64,000 bases of DNA, from contig CP084613.1 of the NCBI GenBank assembly GCA_025917655.1, positions 1,550,001-1,614,000 on the forward strand, given 5' to 3'. Shown here in pieces: positions 54,312 to 64,000 of the stretch. How positions within the stretch are numbered: position 1 is the first letter of the stretch; each line of letters begins with the position of its first letter. This DNA comes from Chlorella sorokiniana. Its lineage: Eukaryota > Chlorophyta > Trebouxiophyceae > Chlorellales > Chlorellaceae. A program made the translations under genes and the position numbers. The notes beneath the pieces are model-generated. The model saw only the letters and a program-made list of their open reading frames with translations. It had not been told where the DNA came from and did not search any database.

Positions 54312-57300
54312 TCAGCATGACAACATGTGGGCCGACAGCAGGCAGGGTTGGGGGCCTTGCGTGCTCGTTAACTGGTCAAGTTCAAGTTTCCGGGGTGCCG
54401 GCGGGGTGCCACTGTTCCCGCTGTTGGGAGGAGTCTGCTGCCCCTGAGGCTGAGCAGGTGGAGATGCCTGCCGCACAGCCGTCTGCGGAACGGCAGCAGC
54501 TTGCTGTCCAGGTGGCATGGGTGCTGCAAAGGCCTGGCCGCCCTCTCCCTCCAGGCTGGCAGGCTGCTGCTGCTGCTGCCCTGACACCGCCACTGGGCCT
54601 GACACAGGCTCTGCCACCTGGCTCTGCTCGGCCGGCTGCGGCTGCTGCGCTGGCGCCGCAGGGGGTGGCGAGGGAGCCTGGTGCTGCAGTGCGTCTGGCG
54701 CCGGCGGCGGCGAGCCCTCCGCCTTCTCAGCCTGCTGCCCAGCCTCCGCAGCTTGTGTCTCAGCTTGTGTCGACGGTGGAGGCTGCTCCTGAGGCGCCGC
54801 TGCAGGCGGGGGCTCTGCCATCTGAGGTTGCTGCTCCGCCGAGGCAGGCGGCGTATGCTCAGGAGACTGCCCCGCAGCAGCTGCCTGCTGCAGGCGCTCC
54901 GGCAGTTCGGCTTCGGTGCCTGGCTGTCTGGGCGGGCCACAATCCAGTCCTTCCACCGCGCTGTCTCGATCCTGCTGCTCAAGCACAGCCTGTTGCCCCA
55001 GGACGGCCTGCTGTTGCAGGACAGCCTGCTGCACGCCCGCGCCATCCTCCGTGCCATCCTGCCCACCAGCCGCCTCTGCAGGCTGCGGCCGCTCAGCTGC
55101 CGTGGGAGGCTGCAGTGGGCTCGGGGGCGACTGGCGCTGAGGGGCGTCCAGGGCCAGCCCCTGGCTGCCCTGCGGCCCCGCTGCAGGGAGCAGCGCAGCC
55201 GCGGGCTGGCTGCCAGCGCTGCCTGCAGGGCTGCCCCCCAGCAGCTGCAACAGGCTGCGCTCCCGCGGCTCACCGCTGAGCCCCCCAGGCTCAGACAGGG
55301 CAGCCAGGCCGGCACCGCTGCCCAGAACAGCGCTCAAGCCGCTGCTGCCCAGACCGCCGCTGGGCAGAAAGCCAGACTCAGGCAGCAGCCCGCTGTCGCC
55401 GCCTGCCTGTGGCAGTGCGTGCAGCGGCACAGGGCCCGCCTTGTCGACGGCATCCAGCGTGCCGCTCTCCTGCCCCAACCCCGCCGCGTGCCCACCGATG
55501 GATGCTGGGGAGGGCAGGGAGGGGCTGGGCAGCACGGCGTCGCCGGCGTCGCCGAGCAGCCGCGCCAAGCCTGCCGCGCCTTGTCCCCGCCCGATTGGCT
55601 TGCCGTTCGCGGATAGCGCGCCCCCGGCGGCGCCGCCTCCTCCAGCCACGCCACCTCCCGACTGTATCAGCTGCGCAAAGTCCACGACCTCCTCGTCGCC
55701 TGCTAGGCAGGGGGTGGGGTGGGTGGGGGGCTCGCCTCGCAGTACAGGCAGTGCATCTGGGCCGGTAGGATGTCAGCGCAGCACCACCGCCCAGCCCCTT
55801 CACCCCAAGGGCCCACCCGTCTCGTAGTAGAGGGCGCAGGAGCGGTCGGCAATGCACACGCGCTGCACCACGGCGGGCCACCAGCGGCCGCCGTCGGCCC
55901 AATACGTCTGGGGGGTGAGCAGGGGGCAGCGGGCCGCAGTGGTGGGAGGAGGCCAGCCCAGCGCGCAGCTGGCCAGGCGCGGGGATGCGAGCAGCGGCGG
56001 GCGAGGGGGCTGAGGCGCTGGTGGCTGCATGCCCCCATCCCCTTACACACCTGCACCAGGCGGCCCAGCAGCGCGGGCGGAAGTCGCCCATGCGCAGCAG
56101 CCACTGCTTGGGCGGGGTCGCGGCGGAGGGGCCGCGCGGGCGGTACCCCGTGCCAAAGGGGGCCAGGTCGGGCGGGCGGCGCCGCCTGCGCCCTCGCCCG
56201 CGGCTTCTGCAGCGCTGGCACGCTGCTGCCGCGCCTGGCTGCCTGGCCGCCCTCGCCCGGCCCCGCCCGCCCCACGCGGCTAGGGGGCGGCCTGCCCCCT
56301 GCCTTGCCAGACGCGCTACGACGCAGGGCGCGGCCGCCGCTGCCGCTGCTGGTGGCGGAACGCCCCGCCGGCTCGCCCAGCACTCCAGGGTCGCCGGAGC
56401 GGCTGCGGCGCGCGGTGCGCCCGGTGGATGCGATTCGCTGGAGGGAGGGGCCGCCCCCTCCCCCGGGCCCTCGGGCATGCCGCCCCCAGCCCTGCACACA
56501 GCTGCCCCGCCCGTCTGCCGAGGCGCTGCCCGCCCCCAAAGCGGCCAGCGGCACAATGACCGGCGTGCTCTCGGCGGCGGCAGCACGGGCCACAGCGGCG
56601 GCGGCGGCCTGCTGCCGTGCTTCCTGCGCCGCCCTCACCGCCGCCAGACCGCGCTCCAGCTGGGAGTAGTCGGCCTGTCACGATTGATTCATGGGGGCGG
56701 TGGGAGAGGAAAGCAAGTCGAGTGGGCAACGTGCAGTTGCTGTGAGGCTGCAGAGGCAGTAGCAGGCGACCAGGCCAGTCACTTGCGGAACGTGCAGCCC
56801 TGCTGGAGGCACAGCAAGCCCCGCCCACCCCCGCAGTGCACGCACCCGGGCCAGGCCTGCCACCTCAGCATCCAGCGCCGCACCCAGCGTCCCCAGCGCA
56901 GGGGGGGCCGATAAGGCAGCCCCACCGCCGCCGCCAGGCTGGCCGCCCGCAGCACGGCGGCACGTGCCGCCGCCTCAGCCTGCTGCACCGCCGCCTCAGC
57001 CCGCTGCACAGCTGCCGCCGCTTCCCCCGGCGTTGCTGGCTGCACCCAGGCGTGGGGGCCAGCACCCTCACCCCCTGCGCGCTGGCCCTGCTGCTGCTGC
57101 CCCCGCTTCACCAGCTTGGGCAGCCAAAGGACGGCTGGGTCGCTGCCGCCAGGTATGCTGCCGCCCGGGTGGTGCAGAGTGCGCCACACGGCCCGCGCCC
57201 GCCGCATGTGCTGCTCCGCCGAGCTCGCTGAGCCATCCTGCAGCGCCAGGCCGGTGCCGCAGAGGCAGCGACAGACGGCACGCCTGTGTAGGAGGGGCCA

Positions 57301-57468
57301 GCGGGGAGCAGGCTCGAGCGTGCAACCATGCACAAGAAGCGCGGCCGGTGATCCAGCAGTTTGACGGTCATTCGGCAGCATGCATACAGTGCACAAGTTG
57401 CCATCCCACCCCGTGAAAGGGCAGCTGAAGTGCACTGGGAGGCTGTCCAGAGATGCAGCGTGCTCCAT
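54312..57468 (-). CDS. Tudor-like domain protein with long Gln/Pro-rich tail
   Basis: Exons recognised: 56846 to about 57468 (probably the first, MEHAASLDSLPVHFSCPFTG), 56051-56674, 55817-55907, 54312-55699. The N-terminal part has Ala-rich helices (AAAAVQRAEAAVQQAEAAAR) and DYSQLERGLAAVRAAQEARQ. The domain is spliced from three exons: FRPALLGRLVQ, TYWADGGRWWPAVVQRVCIA, DRSCALYYETGDEEVVDFAQ. This D-G-RWW...Y-x-TGDEE pattern is that of Tudor/PWWP-like chromatin readers such as SGF29 or EMSY-like proteins. The last exon adds about 450 residues rich in Gln, Pro, Ala and Gly. Missing C near 56072 and a frame change near 56920. Family assignment beyond Tudor-like is not possible here. Nuclear role inferred. 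Divergent from RtcB. Confidence 0.65.
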
Positions 57469-57932
57469 CTGCACAAGGAAGGAAGAGACGGTGAGGGGTG
57501 CACGGCGGGCGTCCAGGGGCAGGAGAGGAGTTGCAAGGGTCCATGCGGACAGAACAGCACCTTCAGGCTGCAGCGCACCCCAGAAACTAACCTGATGGCT
57601 AGAACAGGACTCCTAGTGCACAAGCTCTCCGCGCAACTGAAGGAAGAACGGTCACTGCCGCTGCACCATTTTCATGGCTGTTTACGTGCTCGTCGCCACG
57701 AATACTGGCAAGAAAAAGAAAACAGCTCGCGAACAGCTGCCCGAGAGCTCTGCCTTCCACCTGGAGCGCGCCCATCTTTGGAGGCTTGTCGCCTTGTTAC
57801 TGAGCTTTGAGCAATTGCATGCGTTCCACCCTTGATATGGAACACAAGCTCAATTCGATCAACAATTAACAAACCCGGGGGCCTGCCCCCGACACCGTCG
57901 CCATCGGAAGTGTTTGAGCTTTTCTTGACACC
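57469..57932. promoter_or_regulatory. Divergent promoter region Tudor-like gene / RtcB
   Basis: 464 bp between the two start codons, AT-richer near 57800-57900. It may include a 5' non-coding exon of the minus-strand gene. No defined element recognised. Confidence 0.45.
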
Positions 57933-60900
57933 ATGCCGGTCCGAACTTACGAGCAGGTGATGCTCATTCCTCGCAGGGCGGCCGCACGTCCAAGCAGCAC
58001 TGCGGCAACAGCAGTCGGCGGCAGCACCTGCCGCCTTCGGCTATGGCCCCGCGCAAGCTCAGCAGGCTGCCCTGCCTTGTCTGCTTGCAGGAGATGGGGT
58101 TCATCCAGCAGCTGAGCCCGTACCACTACCGCGTTGAGGAGGGGTTTGTGCCGGGCATGCGCGTGCCGGGCGTGTTTTACGTGAACGACCGCCTCAAGGG
58201 GCTGCTGCTGGAGGAGCTGCAGGCCTTCTGCCAGCGCGGCGAACACGGCGGCTTCCTGCCCGCCGTGAAGCAGATTGCCAACGTGGCGGCGCTGCCAGGC
58301 ATTGTCAAGGTGGGCTGGCAGGGCCGAGCGGGACGCCGCCGCATGGGGGCGCCGCCTCGCCCGCCATCCTCACCGCCGCCGTCGGGTGCCCCTGCTGCAG
58401 AAGTCCATTGCCCTGCCAGACGTGCACAGCGGATATGGTGAGCGCAGCAGGCGACAGCAGGGGCGTCGAAGATGGGGAGGACAGCGCTCGGCTTGCGCTT
58501 TGTCGTGAGCACCCTCGGTTCACCTCCTGCCCATCCCGAGCATGAGACCCGCCCCCAACACCACCCCTGACACACGACAACACACCCGCCGCGTGCCCCC
58601 GCCGCCCTTCCCCTCTCCCCTGCCCCCAGGCTTTGCCATCGGCAACGTGGCCGCCTTTGACATGTCTGACCCGGCGGCGGTGGTGTCCCCGGGGGCGTGG
58701 GGTTTGACATCAACTGCGGCGTGCGCCTCATCCGCACCAACCTGACCGAGTCCGACGTGGCGGGCGTGAAGGAGCAGCTGGCGCAGGCGAGGGGCCGTTT
58801 GCGGGGGGGGGGGGGGGGGGGCCTAGCCAGGGTGCCCAGCTGCGCGAGTGCTGCCTGCCGGCGTTGGCCCACCGCGCGCCAAGCGGCCCCTCCCCGCTGC
58901 AGGCCCTGTTTGACCACATCCCTGTGGGGGTGGGCAGCCAGGGCATCATCCCCACCACGGCGCGCGACCTGGAGGAGGCGCTGGAGCAGGGCATGGACTG
59001 GAGCCTGAGAGAGGTGGGGCGGGGGGGGGGGGGCGCCGCGCTGCCGCCTCCTGCCTGCACAGCACACCGTGCCGCCCACAGCTTGCGCAACACCGAGGCC
59101 GCTGCTGCCACTCCCTGTGCTGGCTGGGGTCCCACCCTGCCTCCCTGCCCCCACCCACCCACCCCACACGCAGGGCTACTCGTGGGCGGAGGACAAGGAG
59201 CACTGCGAGGAGTACGGGCGCATGCTGGGTGCAGACCCCTCCAAGGTGTCCCAGCGCGCCAAGAAGCGCGGCCTGCCCCAGATGGGCACCCTGGGCGCGG
59301 GCAACCACTACGCCGAGATCCAGGTGGGAGGGGGAAGGGGGCGGGCGGCGGGGGCAGGCGCTAGGTTGCACAGGGTCGCAAGGCATGGCCGGCTGGCTTG
59401 CAGTCCCCGCCGCCACAGCAGCGCTGCCCCCACACACACACACACACACTCGCACTGCCAGGTGGTTGACGAGGTGTTTGACCGGGTGGCGGCCCGCAAG
59501 ATGGGCATCGACCGGGTGGGGCAGGTGTGCGTGATGATCCACAGCGGCAGCCGCGGGCTGGGCCACCAGGTGGCCACCGACGCCCTGGTGGCCATGGAGC
59601 GGGCGATGGCGCGGGACGGCATCGCCACCAACGACCGCCAGCTGGCCTGCGCGCGCATCGGCTCGCAGGTGGGGCCGGCGCGGAGCGGCAGAGCGCAGCC
59701 CGGGCGGGGACTGCCTGTACCTGCGGGCCTGCTGTGCCCCCTGTGCGCCTCCAACGGCTGGCTGTCTCCACACATGCCCGCCTCCCGCTTCGCCGCACCC
59801 CCAACCCACCCACACACCCACACACACCCCACCCACACGCCCGCAGGAGGGCCAGGACTACCTGACGGCCATGGCCTGCGCCGCCAACTACGCCTGGGTC
59901 AACCGCTCCTCCATGACCTTCCTCTGCCGCCAGGCCTTTGCCAAGATGTTTGGGGCCACCCCGACGACCTCGACATGCACGTCGTGTACGACGTGTCCCA
60001 CAACATCGCCAAGGTGCACGGCGTGGGGGAGGGGAGGGGGTGGGTGTGAGGCAGTGACTGGTGGGACGGGCGGGGTGAGCAGCTGGGCCTGGTGTGGAGC
60101 CGTCGATGTGCCTGCAAAGGGCAGGCGCCCCCAGGCTGCTGGTGTGGTCAGCTCCCGCCGGCTTGCTGACCCCCCTTCTTACACACCTGCACCTCCACAT
60201 CCCCAGGTTGAGGAGCACCTTGTGGATGGCCAGCCCCGCAGCCTGCTGGTGCACCGCAAGGGCTCCACGCGCGCCTTCCCCCACCACCCCCTCATCCCGG
60301 TGGACTACCAGCTCACGGGGCAGCCGGTGCTCATCGGCGGCACCATGGGCACCTGCAGCTACGTGCTCACAGGTGGGGAGGGGGCTGCTGGCGGGGGCGG
60401 TGGGGGCGAAACACGATGGATGGGCGCCACCATGAAGGGAGGATGACGGTGTGCAGCGCTCAACCACCATCCCAGCAAAACCCTCCCAACCCGGCCTGAA
60501 CCGCACACACCCGCCCTGCTTCACACTTTCCAAATACCCACCCACCCACCCACCCGCGCTCTGGGGCGCGCTGCCAGGCACCGAGAAAGGCATGGAGGAG
60601 ACGTTTGGGTCGACGTGCCATGGAGCAGGGCGCGCCCGCTCCCGCAACAGCTCCCGCAACAAGCTGGACTACCAGCAGGTGCTGGATGCGCTCAAGACCA
60701 AGGGCATTGCCATCAGGTGGGCAGCATGCGGTGGCCTTTGGGGGGGGTCGAGGCTGGTGGGACGGCATGGCAGCAGCCAGCTGCAGGTCACGTGGCCAGC
60801 TGGGTGAGGCCGCAGCTCTGTCAACAGCTGCTGCGACCCGGCCGTGAGCCCACCTGCCTGCAGGGTAGCCAGCCCCAAGCTGGTGATGGAGGAGGCGCCT

Positions 60901-61002
60901 GAGAGCTACAAGGACGTGAGCGAGGTAGTGGACACGTGCCACCAGGCGGGCATCAGCAAGAAGACCGTCAAGCTGCGGCCCATCGCCGTGGTCAAGGGAT
61001 GA
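57933..61002 (+). CDS. RTCB: RNA-splicing ligase RtcB
   Basis: GTP- and Mn-dependent ligase that joins 2',3'-cyclic phosphate and 5'-OH RNA ends in tRNA splicing, with a role in unfolded-protein-response mRNA splicing in animals. Eleven exons: 57933-57956, 58091-58309, 58401-58437, 58630-58786, 58903-59013, 59174-59323, 59462-59668, 59847-60013, 60207-60372, 60578-60716, 60864-61002; 505 aa, the same length as human RTCB. Metal and nucleotide residues: [57 protein letters not shown], and the guanylylated His in [12 protein letters not shown]. It ends [14 protein letters not shown]. Missing G near 58690 and C near 59963. The intron after exon 4 is GC-AG, shown by the exact [16 protein letters not shown] junction. 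Convergent with HSP20. Confidence 0.97.
58803..58821 (+). repeat. G19 homopolymer in an RtcB intron
   Basis: Nineteen G in a row just after the GC donor of intron 4; a second long G run lies near 59022-59034 in intron 5. Both could fold into G-quadruplexes and are error-prone to sequence. Confidence 0.9.
59431..59449. repeat. CA repeat before an RtcB acceptor
   Basis: (CA)n on the coding strand about 12 bases before the CCAG acceptor at 59461. Confidence 0.85.
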
Positions 61003-61261
61003 CCGTGTGTGCGGCCTTTGGCACCTGCTTTGCCAGCTTCCAACCTCCTGCTGCCCGCTGCTGCTCTGCTTCTTTCAGCTGGATCCCATTGACAACAACA
61101 ACTGCATCTGCCAGCATGAAACCATATACACATCACATTCACAAGGAAAAAGCGTGTACAAACGAGCTGTTGAGATCAAACTCATTGCGACATGGGTGGA
61201 GGAGGCACAACTTTGCTCGTGTCGACACCTCCAGATTCATTTCGGCACTCGTGGAAGCTGC

Positions 61262-62432
61262 TCACTCTACCGCGATGGTGCGCCCCTCAGTCTTGGCCTG
61301 CTGCGCAGCCTTCTTGGCAATGGTGAGCTCCAACACACCGTCCTCATACTGACCCAGATGTGGGGGAAAGGGTCGGTGGGATGGGGGTTGCAGGGCACAC
61401 TCGCAGCGCCAGCGGCACCGCCCATGGCAGCAGGCAGTACTCATGCGTGAGCTGGGCAGACCTTCTGGGCGTTGCATGTTCCAAATACAAGCTGGCTGCA
61501 TGTGACGGAGGGCCAGCCCAGCCGCTCCACGGCTTGCACCTCACCTTGGCGCCAATTTGCTCGCAGTCGGCATTGTCTGGCATGCGCAGCGCCCTGCCGC
61601 GGAAGGAGCTGACGCGCTCCGCCCGGTGGAAGATGCCCTGGCGGCGGCGGCGGCGGGCGACAAGTCAGCACCCACCCCCAAAGCAACACGGTGACATCGC
61701 AATCCCTTCCCCTGCTGCAGCGCCCCACACCTGTTCTTTCTCGTCTTGCGCCTCGCGGTCGGGGTGCGGCTGGTGGCCAAAGCGCACGATGTTGCCGTCC
61801 ACAGTCACCCGGATCTCGCTCTGCTTCGCAGGAAGAGCAGTTGGGGGCATGCATGCGCGGGTCTGCTTCGTAATGCCCCTGCCCGCCTGCCGGCTTGCCT
61901 TGTGCACCCCAGGGATGTCGGCGCGCAGCACATACTCGGTGTCGCGTTCGATGAAGTCCACAGGGATGGTCCTGCAGGGGGAAGGGGCGGTACGTCGTGC
62001 GTACAGCCCGCCCCGCGGAGCGCCTGCTGACGGTGGCAAGGGCAGGCTCTGCTTGCTGTACATCATTCACAACAGGAAAACGGGGCGCCGTGGGGTGGTA
62101 AGTGAGGCATCGAGCAGCACCTGGTGTAAACGGGTGCGGAGCCGCCACCAGAGGTTTCAGCGCCAGCCGTAGCGCCCGTGGTGGGAGCAGGGGCGCCCAG
62201 CTGGCCTTGGCCGCCTGTTTGCGTGCCCGCAGGCCATCCTGATCGTTATCATGAAACACGGGACGATGCAAGGCGAAATTAGGTGCTCGATACGCCTGCA
62301 GCCCGTTCAGCGTGGCAGGCCCTTTCGGCTGGCGCTTCTTCTTTGAACCGTAACCTAATCACCAGAAGGCATCCAGTAGGGGCTGAAGAACTCCTCCATC
62401 CCTGGAAACCCGATAGCACCAAACGACGCCAT
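61262..62432 (-). CDS. HSP20: Small heat-shock protein, HSP20 / alpha-crystallin family
   Basis: ATP-independent chaperone that holds unfolding proteins in large oligomers. Six exons: 62363-62432, 62121-62214, 61899-61971, 61731-61820, 61545-61637, 61262-61348; 168 aa with no frame correction. The N-terminus MASFGAIGFPGMEEFFSPYW is followed by a Gly/Thr/Ala-rich linker. The alpha-crystallin domain begins TIPVDFIERDTEYVLRADIP and runs through SEIRVTVDGNIVRFGHQ, RVSSFRGRALRMPDNADCEQ and YEDGVLELTIAKK. The C-terminal extension ends RTIAVE, giving the I-x-V anchoring motif. Five introns are many for a plant-type sHSP, which usually has none or one. The intron after exon 3 starts with GC. A heat-shock-element-like site lies upstream. 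No transit peptide, so probably cytosolic. Confidence 0.94.
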
Positions 62433-62487
62433 GCCGTCGACTCTGTCCAATGCACAAAACAACTACCTTGGACGCTTGACTTCTAAT

Positions 62488-62505
62488 TTGGTGAAGCCTC
62501 GAGAA
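62488..62505 (-). promoter_or_regulatory. Candidate heat shock element upstream of HSP20
   Basis: Plus-strand array ttg-gt-GAA-gc-ctc-ga-GAA: four 3-bp units at the 5-bp spacing of heat shock elements, two perfect GAA and two with one mismatch to TTC. It lies 56-73 bp upstream of the HSP20 ATG. Position and target gene fit; the match is imperfect. Confidence 0.45.
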
Positions 62506-62774
62506 AAACAGGGGAGGGTGAAGCCATGTGGGCCTCGGTTGGATCTCAATGTCAGCAAGGGCTCACTGTCAGCGGGGGCGCCGGCGCCTTCCGCATGGGA
62601 GGTGCCCCTGCCGCTACAGATGCACACAACTGAGGGCAGACTGGCAGCTTTCAGCCACTTCAAACGCCATTAAATCAGTTGCACAGCTTGAAAGCAAAAG
62701 TTCGCAAGTGCTGCAAAAGCTGGCGGCATGCGGGCTTTTCCCCGCTCGACGGGTCACGCGAGGCTGGTGCGCCC

Positions 62775-63854
62775 TCATGCCAGCGCCACCGTGTCGTTGT
62801 TCTTGTCGTACTTGAACACGCCGCGGTGCTTGTCAATGAACTGCTTGAACTTGGGTGCCGACGGCGGCCGCTTCACCTTGGAGCCCAGCTGCACGAGGCA
62901 GGCGGGCGGCGCGTCAGCATCACGCATACCCGTGGGCTCAGCCCATCAGCAGCTGGTGCCAGGCGCGAAGTGCTTGCGTGCGCATACAACCCCCCTCCCC
63001 CTCTTGGCTCCCGCTCACCGCCGCCAGCTTGATGGGCTGGCCGGCCGCCTGCAGCGCCGCCTTCACCGCCTCCAAATACTCTTTCTCGTTGGGGGGTGGC
63101 CATGCCGGAGGCTGCCGCGCCCTGCTTCGCGGCAGCTACCTTGGCGGGTGCTGTGGCAGGCGCCGCTTGCTGCTCGGCCCTTGCCTTCTTGGCAGGCTGC
63201 GGCGTCTTGGCTGCGGGCTGCTCCCCTGCCAGCCGCTTGGCACCAGCCTGCTGCTGCTTCTTGGCTGGCTGAGCCTGCTGCTGCTGCTTCTTGGGAGCGG
63301 AGGCGGGGGCCGGCTCGTCTTCGCTGCCCTCCTCGTCCTCCTCCCCGCTGGACAGCTCCTCTGCATCGGGACAAGCAAGCGAACTGTCAGGCAGGCAGCA
63401 TGCTGAGGCCTGGCGTGCCCTCAACCAGCTGCGAGCCGGAGCTCTGGGAGCGCCCCTCACCCTCGGAGGAGCTGTCCACAAACGCGGCCATCTGTGCCAG
63501 CCGGCCATTGGCCTTGGGCAGCTCATCCTCACTGCTCTCCAGGTCTGCAGGAGGATGGGCAGCATGGGGATGGGTGGGGTGGCAGTGAATCCTGCCGCAT
63601 TGAGCACGAGTTGGTTGAACCCCACCCACCCCACCAGCACATGGCAGGTTCGATCCTTCTCACCCTCCTCCTCCTCCTCCTCCCCCCCTCCTCCTCCTCC
63701 TCGCTGCTGCCCTCCTCAGCCTCGTCATCCAGCAGCTGGCGCGCCCGCGGCCTCAGGGGCGGCACGGACAGCCCCTTGATGGGCACCGCGCGTGGCGCCT
63801 CCTCCTCGCTCTCCTCCTCCTCGCTCCCCTCCTCCTCGCTCTCCTCCTCGGAGC
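62775..63854 (-). CDS. Acidic/Lys-rich protein with C-terminal winged-helix-like segment, 5' part outside
   Basis: Exons recognised: 63664-63854, 63461-63544, 63019-63360, 62775-62888; more exons lie beyond the right edge. The N-terminal parts are runs of Glu and Ser (ESEEEGSEEEESEEEAPRAV) with the basic insert PIKGLSVPPLRPRARQLLDD. Then come SSEDELPKANGRLAQMAAFV, ELSSGEEDEEGSEDEP and a Lys/Ala/Gln-rich stretch, as in nucleolar acidic proteins. The end, NEKEYLEAVKAALQAAGQPI, KLAALGSKVKRPPSAPKF, KQFIDKHRGVFKYDKNN, has the helix/strand rhythm of a LOTUS/OST-HTH winged helix. That is a suggestion, not a firm family call. One missing base near 63098. 63855-64000 looks like intron. Confidence 0.6.
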
Positions 63855-64000
63855 CTGCCAGAAGCGTCAAACACCACCTCAGCCAGTCACTCACAACTTC
63901 TTCAAACAACACATGGTGTAGCCCCTGAGGGTTGATGGCAGCCAGGATCCCAGAGCAGTGCGCGCCTTACATCATCCCCCCTCCCCCTTACACACACATC

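Noticed and set aside
63630-63660. tRNA-like T-arm sequence GGTTCGATCC
   Set aside because: There is no cloverleaf upstream; it lies in an intron of the acidic protein gene.

Overview
This window looks like nuclear DNA of a green alga, most likely a GC-rich chlorophyte of the Chlorella/Trebouxiophyceae kind. The evidence is very high GC, dense short GT-AG introns (plus some GC-AG ones), TGTAA-type polyadenylation signals after several stops, and a plant-type phytol kinase beside animal-like housekeeping genes. The lineage is inferred from gene content and base use, not from a search.

Layout, left to right: 3' part of the RecA-family repair gene XRCC3 (+); a CBS-domain SNF4/AMPK-gamma-like gene (+); a small lysine-rich gene (-); a VTE5-type phytol kinase (-); a 16-exon glycyl-tRNA synthetase (-); an unrecognised gene (+); a small two-exon gene (+); a long low-complexity Ala/Gln/Pro-rich gene (+); a 27-exon NPC1 sterol transporter (-); beta-ureidopropionase (+); a 19-exon aldehyde dehydrogenase (+); a secreted unknown (-); a 23-exon ABCC/MRP transporter (-); a 14-exon P5B (ATP13A-type) ATPase (-); a NIPA-type magnesium transporter (+); a Tudor-like chromatin-type gene (-); the RNA ligase RtcB (+); a small heat-shock protein HSP20 (-); and an acidic protein running off the right edge (-).

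Four head-to-head pairs share 275-464 bp spacers that are probably bidirectional promoters: GlyRS/unknown, NPC1/UPB1, ATP13A/NIPA and Tudor/RtcB. Membrane transport is strongly represented (NPC1, ABCC, ATP13A, NIPA). Beta-ureidopropionase and the aldehyde dehydrogenase lie in tandem and could both feed beta-alanine.

Nearly all the conserved genes carry single-base frame breaks, almost always one missing G or C in a G/C run, while splice sites and catalytic motifs are intact. I read these as consensus errors of the assembly, not as pseudogenes. Coding models therefore need one base restored at those places; ALDH, NIPA and HSP20 read cleanly. I found no credible CRISPR array, prophage, transposon, rRNA or tRNA, and no clear novel multi-gene system. 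The most novel material is the set of unrecognised proteins and the splice-site repeat pattern described in the findings.
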